Source of the DNA: Pseudomonadota bacterium
GTDB lineage: Bacteria > Pseudomonadota > Alphaproteobacteria > Caulobacterales > Caulobacteraceae
DNA length: 11,661 nucleotides
Assembly: GCA_023424215.1 (NCBI GenBank)
Contig: JAFAEC010000232.1
Location: 1 to 11,661 of the forward strand
Reading direction: 5' to 3'
The notes under the pieces were generated by a model, which saw only the letters and a list, made by a program, of their open reading frames with translations, did not search any database and was not told the origin of the DNA. Shown here piece by piece: positions 8,413-11,661 of the stretch. Every line of letters begins with the position of its first letter. Within the stretch, counting starts at the first letter, position 1. Both the position numbers and the translations under genes were made by a program.

Positions 8413-8609
8413 TTGGGCGGAGGCAGAGGATTGTCCGTCCCCCACGACAGCAACCAGCGCTTCACCGCCTCATGGCTGACGAAACGGCCGGCCTCGGCAT
8501 CCGCCAGACCCCGCTCAGTGGCCGCATTGAACGCCGCATCGGCCTCGGCTTCGCCTTCAGCGTCGAAGACGGCCGACTCCTCACCGAGTTCGTTGCGGGG
8601 ATCGTTCAT
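8400..8609 (-). CDS. Antitoxin partner of the ParE/RelE toxin
   Basis: A 69-residue acidic protein directly upstream of the toxin and overlapping it by 13 bases. The N-terminal half is Asp/Glu/Ala-rich and probably helical. Residues 34-58 (GLADAEAGRFVSHEAVKRW, then LLSWGT) resemble the toxin-binding tail of small Caulobacterales antitoxins found with ParE/RelE toxins. I see no complete ribbon-helix-helix or other DNA-binding domain, so autoregulation by this protein alone is uncertain. The assignment rests mainly on gene order, size, overlap and that C-terminal pattern. A weak GGGG precedes ATG 8609. An operator-like palindrome lies in the 90-bp gap upstream. Confidence 0.75.
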   Translation of the reverse strand: MNDPRNELGEESAVFDAEGEAEADAAFNAATERGLADAEAGRFVSHEAVKRWLLSWGTDNPLPPPKCGE

Positions 8610-8647
8610 GGCCCCACGCTAGCACAGCGGACTCGGCGCTTCACCCG

Positions 8648-8688
8648 CCTTCAACCTGACCGGTCAGCAGCGAACGACCTTCAACCTG
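8648..8688. promoter_or_regulatory. Candidate operator of the toxin-antitoxin operon
   Basis: Between purD and the antitoxin gene lie a perfect 12-bp palindrome, CTGACCGGTCAG (8656-8667), and an 11-bp direct repeat, CCTTCAACCTG (8648-8658 and 8678-8688), whose copies are 30 bp apart, close to three helical turns. Symmetric sites upstream of the antitoxin are typical of type II autoregulation. The site sits 40-80 bp before the antitoxin ATG. No convincing -35/-10 pair is visible, so the promoter itself is not placed. Confidence 0.4.
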
Positions 8689-8699
8689 CAGGGCCGCCC

Positions 8700-9974
8700 C
8701 TACCCCCGCTCCAGCGCCCGCCAGCCGATGTCGGTGCGGTAGAACCCGCCCGGCCAGTCGATCTTCTTCACCGCCGCATAGGCCCGCTCGCGCGCCTCGG
8801 CGATGTCGGCGCCGCGGGCGCAGACATTCAGCACCCGACCGCCGGCGGCCACCAGCTGGCCGTCCTCCCGACGCTTGGTGCCGGCGTGGAACACCTGCAC
8901 GTGCGGGCCGAAGTCCTGCTCGGCGCCCCGGATGATCGAGCCCTCCAGCGGGCTGTCGGGATAGCCCTTGGCGGCCAGGACCACGCAGATCACCGTGTCG
9001 CTGCTGAACGCCGGCGCCGGCGCCCGGGTCAGGTCGCCGCGCGCGCACGCCAGCAGCAGCGGGACGATGTCCCCGTCCAGCCGCATCATCAGCACCTGGC
9101 ACTCGGGGTCGCCGAAACGGGCGTTGAACTCGACCACCTTCGGCCCCTCGTCGGTGGCCATCAGCCCGGCGTAGAGCACCCCGCGGTAGGGATGCCCCTC
9201 GGCCGCCATCGCCGCCACCACCGGCTGGACGATGGCCCTGTCGGCCGCCTCGACCAGTTCCGGCGTGAACACCGGCGCCGGCGAATAGCTGCCCATGCCG
9301 CCGGTGTTCGGGCCCATGTCGCCGTCGAAGGCGCGCTTGTGGTCCTGGGCCCCGCCCAGCAGCACCGCCCGCTGGCCGTCGCACAGGGCGAACAGCGAGC
9401 CCTCCTCGCCAGCCATGAACTCCTCGATCACCACCCGCGAGCCGGCGGATCCGAAGCGGCCGCCCAGCATGCGCTCGATCTCCGCCTCGGCGTCGCGCCG
9501 GTCGGGGCTGATCGCCACCCCCTTGCCCGCCGCCAGGCCGTCGGCCTTGATCACATAGGGCGGCTTGAACACGGCCAGCGCCTCGCGCGCCTCGTGCAGC
9601 CGCTCATAGACGCCATAGCCGGCGGTCGGAATCTCGTGCCGCTCCATGAAGGCCTTGGAGAAGGCCTTGGAGGTCTCCAGCTGCGCCGCCTTCCTCGTCG
9701 GCCCGAAGCACGGGATACCGGCCGCCGCCAGCCGGTCGGCCAGCCCCTGCTCCAGCGCACTCTCCGGCCCCACCACCACCAGGTCGGCCTTGATCTCGCG
9801 CGCCAGTGCCGTCAGCCCGTCGGCGTCGGTGACCTTCAGCCCGATCAGCTCGCCCAGCTTCTCCATGCCGGGATTGCCCGGGGCGATGACCAGCCGCTTC
9901 ACCAGCGGCGACTGGGCGATCTTCCACGCCAGGGCGTGCTCGCGCCCGCCCGATCCGACCAGCAGGATGTTCAT
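8700..9974 (-). CDS. purD: Phosphoribosylamine-glycine ligase PurD
   Basis: PurD (GAR synthetase) joins glycine to 5-phosphoribosylamine with ATP in step two of de novo purine synthesis, in the cytoplasm. The 424 residues match the family length. The N-terminal domain carries GSGGREHA (7-14) and VVVGPES (66-72). The ATP-grasp domain has KADGLAAGKGV (143-153), the PNTGGMGS loop (222-229) and EFNARFGDPE (282-291) with metal-binding residues. The C-terminal domain is complete to residue 424. No truncation or missing key residue is seen. The ATG has no Shine-Dalgarno site. TTGACC lies 30 bases upstream, consistent with a leaderless message. A 53-residue membrane protein gene lies 46 bp upstream on the same strand. 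The toxin-antitoxin pair lies 90 bp downstream and is unrelated in function. Confidence 0.97.
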   Translation of the reverse strand: MNILLVGSGGREHALAWKIAQSPLVKRLVIAPGNPGMEKLGELIGLKVTDADGLTALAREIKADLVVVGPESALEQGLADRLAAAGIPCFGPTRKAAQLETSKAFSKAFMERHEIPTAGYGVYERLHEAREALAVFKPPYVIKADGLAAGKGVAISPDRRDAEAEIERMLGGRFGSAGSRVVIEEFMAGEEGSLFALCDGQRAVLLGGAQDHKRAFDGDMGPNTGGMGSYSPAPVFTPELVEAADRAIVQPVVAAMAAEGHPYRGVLYAGLMATDEGPKVVEFNARFGDPECQVLMMRLDGDIVPLLLACARGDLTRAPAPAFSSDTVICVVLAAKGYPDSPLEGSIIRGAEQDFGPHVQVFHAGTKRREDGQLVAAGGRVLNVCARGADIAEARERAYAAVKKIDWPGGFYRTDIGWRALERG

Positions 9975-9980
9975 GCGGGC

Positions 9981-10009
9981 GCAATGACGGCCCGGGGCGG
10001 CCGGGTCAA
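9981..10009 (-). promoter_or_regulatory. Candidate purD promoter giving a leaderless or near-leaderless mRNA
   Basis: On the - strand, TTGACC (10009-10004) is followed after 16-17 bases by a weak TCATTG/CATTGC at about 9987-9981. This would start transcription within a few bases of ATG 9974. The -10 match is poor and the call rests largely on the TTGAC position and the lack of a Shine-Dalgarno site. Confidence 0.3.
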
Positions 10010-10020
10010 GGCGCCGCGGG

Positions 10021-10182
10021 TCAGCTCGCCACCGACCAGATCACATAGGCCAGCGCCGCCAGCATCAGGATCAGCACCACCGCCGTCCACGGCGCGAGGC
10101 CGGTCTCGCCGCTGCGCCGCCGCAGGCCGCGCTCCTTCGGGCTCTGGTTCTCGGGATCGATGCGGGGCGGCTCGGCGGGCAT
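10021..10182 (-). CDS. Small single-pass membrane protein (53 residues), hypothetical
   Basis: I do not recognise a family. A 53-codon frame begins at ATG 10182 and ends at TGA. Residues 1-30 are polar and charged (PENQSPKERG at 10-19, then an RRR at 21-23). Residues 31-50 are strongly hydrophobic (PWTAVVLILMLAALAYVIWS), one clear membrane helix ending three residues before the C-terminus. Basic residues before the helix favour a cytoplasmic N-terminus, giving a tail-anchored-like form. Nearly every codon ends in G or C (GAT and TAT are the exceptions), as in neighbouring true genes, which supports coding. It lies 46 bp upstream of purD on the same strand and 60 bp downstream of the secreted-protein gene. 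No clear Shine-Dalgarno site is seen. Function unknown. Confidence 0.65.
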   Translation of the reverse strand: MPAEPPRIDPENQSPKERGLRRRSGETGLAPWTAVVLILMLAALAYVIWSVAS

Positions 10183-10202
10183 GGGACGCGAACGGCTACG
10201 CT

Positions 10203-10225
10203 GGACCGCGGTTCCCGCTCGGTCC
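10203..10225. repeat. Short inverted repeat in the gap after the secreted-protein gene
   Basis: GGACCG (10203-10208) pairs with CGGTCC (10220-10225) around an 11-base loop, in the 60-bp gap between two - strand genes. It could end the upstream transcript, but it is short and has no T-run. Confidence 0.25.
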
Positions 10226-10242
10226 TCCCACCGCCCGGCGGC

Positions 10243-10539
10243 TCAGCCGTTCGGGCCCGCCGGGGTCGGCGCCGCGCCGTTGTCGGGAAAGCGGATGCGC
10301 TGGTGCGCGCGCATGAACTCCCGCGTCTGCTGGTCCTGGAAGTTTCCGGAGCGCGGCACGTCGCGACAGACCCGCTGCTGCATGTTGGATCCGGTCGCCC
10401 GCTCCAGTCGGCAGACCCGGCGGGTCGGCGCCTGATCCTCGGATCTGCGCGCCTCGGCGGGGGCCGCGGGGGTCGCGACGACCACCACCTGGCCGGAGCC
10501 CTGCCCGGCGAGGAAGAGAGAGATGACGGCGACAAGCAT
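10243..10539 (-). CDS. Small secreted protein with two conserved-type cysteines, hypothetical
   Basis: A 98-residue protein with an N-terminal signal-like stretch ([16 protein letters not shown], 1-16), so it is probably periplasmic. The mature part has CRLERATGS (43-51) and RVCRDVP (56-62), with cysteines at 43 and 58. This Cys...TGS...Cys pattern recurs, from memory, in small uncharacterised secreted proteins of caulobacters and sphingomonads. The two cysteines may form a disulfide. A charged segment (70-84) and a Pro/Gly tail follow. ATG 10539 is chosen over an in-frame ATG at 10602 because AGGAGGA lies six bases before it and the signal stretch starts there. It is divergent from xseA across 130 bp. 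Function unknown. Confidence 0.75.
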   Translation of the reverse strand: MLVAVISLFLAGQGSGQVVVVATPAAPAEARRSEDQAPTRRVCRLERATGSNMQQRVCRDVPRSGNFQDQQTREFMRAHQRIRFPDNGAAPTPAGPNG

Positions 10540-10545
10540 GCGAAG

Positions 10546-10552
10546 TCCTCCT
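10546..10552 (-). promoter_or_regulatory. Ribosome binding site of the small secreted protein
   Basis: AGGAGGA on the - strand lies six bases before ATG 10539. It is the strongest Shine-Dalgarno match in the window and fixes the start at the signal peptide. Confidence 0.7.
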
Positions 10553-10669
10553 GCAGAACCGCCCGCCCAGCAGAACATTGATCGGTCAACGGAGCAAATC
10601 ACGAACCCGCGCGCGCGCCTTCGTCGTCAGACGGTTCCCCCACCCCACCGCTGCCGCTACCCTTCGGAA

Positions 10670-11661
10670 ATGACCGACGACTCCTATGTCTTCGAGGGCC
10701 CGGCCGAGCCGGCCGCGCCGCGCGACAACAATCCGCCGCTGTCGATCTCGGAACTGTCGTTCGCCCTCAAGCGCACGCTGGAGGACCGTTTCGGCCATGT
10801 CCGCCTGCGCGGCGAGATCTCCAAGGTCAACCGCCACGCCTCCGGCCACGTCTATCTGACCCTCAAGGACGACAAGGCCTGCATCGACGGCGTGGTGTGG
10901 AAGGGTGTGGTGCGCGGCCTCGGCGTGCGGCCCGAGACGGGGCTGGAGGTCATCGTCACCGGAAAGATCACCTCCTACCCGGCGCGCTCCTCCTACCAGA
11001 TCGTCATCGAGAGCATGGAGGCCGCCGGGGCCGGGGCCCTGCTGGCCCAGCTGGAGCGGCTGAAGGCGAAACTGCACGGCGAGGGCCTGTTCGACCCGGC
11101 CCGCAAGCAGCCCATCCCCGCCTTCCCGGCCGTGGTCGGGGTGATTACCAGCCCGACCGGCGCCGTCATCCGCGACATCCTGCACCGGATCGCCGAGCGC
11201 TGGCCCTGCCGGGTCGTCGTCTGGCCGGTCGTCGTCCAGGGCGACGCCGCCTGCGGGCAGGTCGCCAACGCCGTGCGCGGCTTCGACGCGATGCGCCCGG
11301 ACGGGCCGATCCCGCGCCCCGATGTCGTCATCGTCGCCCGCGGCGGCGGGTCGGTCGAGGATCTGTGGTGCTTCAACGACGAGGGACTGGCCCGCACCGT
11401 CGCCGCCGCCCGCATCCCGATCGTCTCGGCCGTGGGGCACGAGACCGACACCACCCTGATCGACTTCGTGTCCGATCGCCGCGCCCCGACCCCCACAGGC
11501 GCCGCCGAGATCGTCACCCCGGTGCTGGCCGACCTGCGCGCCGCCGTCGCCGACCTTGACCGTCGCCTCGCCCGCGCCGGCGGCCGCCTGCTGGAGGATC
11601 GCCGGACCCCTCTGCGCGCCCCCGCCCCCCGCCGTCCCCCCCCCCCCCAGGACAGTCACTT
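10670..11661 (+). CDS. xseA: Exodeoxyribonuclease VII large subunit XseA (3' end outside window)
   Basis: XseA with XseB forms exonuclease VII, which degrades single-stranded DNA to oligonucleotides. ATG 10670 opens a frame that stays open to the edge (330 codons), so at least 100 C-terminal residues are probably missing. The OB-fold DNA-binding domain covers about 23-117 ([25 protein letters not shown]). The catalytic domain starts near 140, with [13 protein letters not shown] (158-170), [11 protein letters not shown] (223-233) and [14 protein letters not shown] (253-266) followed by DRRAPTPT (269-276). These are the hallmark motifs. From about residue 313 the sequence turns into a Pro/Arg-rich run unlike the family and ends in a 13-C tract, probably poor sequence at a contig end. 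No Shine-Dalgarno site precedes the ATG. It is divergent from the small secreted-protein gene. Confidence 0.95.
   Translation, partial: MTDDSYVFEGPAEPAAPRDNNPPLSISELSFALKRTLEDRFGHVRLRGEISKVNRHASGHVYLTLKDDKACIDGVVWKGVVRGLGVRPETGLEVIVTGKITSYPARSSYQIVIESMEAAGAGALLAQLERLKAKLHGEGLFDPARKQPIPAFPAVVGVITSPTGAVIRDILHRIAERWPCRVVVWPVVVQGDAACGQVANAVRGFDAMRPDGPIPRPDVVIVARGGGSVEDLWCFNDEGLARTVAAARIPIVSAVGHETDTTLIDFVSDRRAPTPTGAAEIVTPVLADLRAAVADLDRRLARAGGRLLEDRRTPLRAPAPRRPPPPQDSH
11600..11661. other. Probable low-quality contig-end sequence
   Basis: The last ~60 bases are unusually C-rich, with a run of 13 Cs at 11636-11648. Translation in the xseA frame changes from family-like to [14 protein letters not shown], where family members usually read like a short ARGLPxPxDL motif. 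Scattered miscalls to C at a read end would explain this better than real divergence. Confidence 0.5.

Noticed and set aside
8410..8445. Toxin start at the earlier in-frame ATG 8445
   Set aside because: The 11 added residues do not resemble the ParE/RelE N-terminus, which begins right after ATG 8412.
8472..10316. A 614-codon open frame on the + strand over purD
   Set aside because: It is antisense to purD, which has every family motif. The translation is rich in Arg, His, Ala and Gly without domains, as expected of a high-GC shadow frame.
10586..11659. A 357-codon open frame on the - strand at the right end
   Set aside because: Antisense to xseA, whose hallmark motifs are clear on the + strand. 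The - strand translation is Gly/Asp/Ala-biased only.

Overview
The window is very GC-rich, with most codons ending in G or C. It looks like an alphaproteobacterial chromosome, most likely Caulobacteraceae and Brevundimonas-like. The pointers are the densely packed genes, GTG starts, genes without Shine-Dalgarno sites, the lipid A gene order, and small Caulobacterales-type secreted and toxin-antitoxin proteins. That assignment is inference from gene content, not a database match. The window probably ends at a draft-contig edge: xseA runs off the right side and its last ~60 bases look degraded.

Layout. Bases 3-917 hold the C-terminal part of a repeat-rich, Pro/His/Tyr-rich protein whose start lies left of the window. 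A hairpin (948-977) separates it from a four-gene, translationally coupled run on the + strand (1002-5839): an MsbA-like ABC exporter, a DUF374 acyltransferase, waaA and lpxK. Together these would phosphorylate, acylate, add Kdo to and flip lipid A at the inner membrane. A 177-bp nested palindromic element (5819-5995) encodes the last six residues of LpxK plus its stop codon, and ends just short of a convergent gene for an exported COG1228 amidohydrolase (5998-7314, - strand). Divergent from that gene is a YkuD_2-type L,D-transpeptidase-like lipoprotein (7439-8140). Its stop codon shares a CTAG palindrome with the stop of a ParE/RelE-type toxin gene on the other strand. The toxin and its antitoxin (8137-8609, - strand) form a low-GC island with a candidate operator upstream.

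Next come purD (8700-9974, -), a 53-residue single-pass membrane protein gene (10021-10182, -) and a 98-residue secreted two-cysteine protein gene (10243-10539, -). The last gene is xseA (10670 to the edge, +), divergent from these. No stretch over 300 bases lacks a gene. I saw no tRNA, rRNA, CRISPR array, transposase or phage gene. Most of the window is ordinary housekeeping and envelope DNA. The most distinctive items are the palindromic element fused to the end of lpxK, the heptad-repeat protein, the toxin-antitoxin island with its shared-stop boundary and operator-like palindrome, and the two short unrecognised genes.
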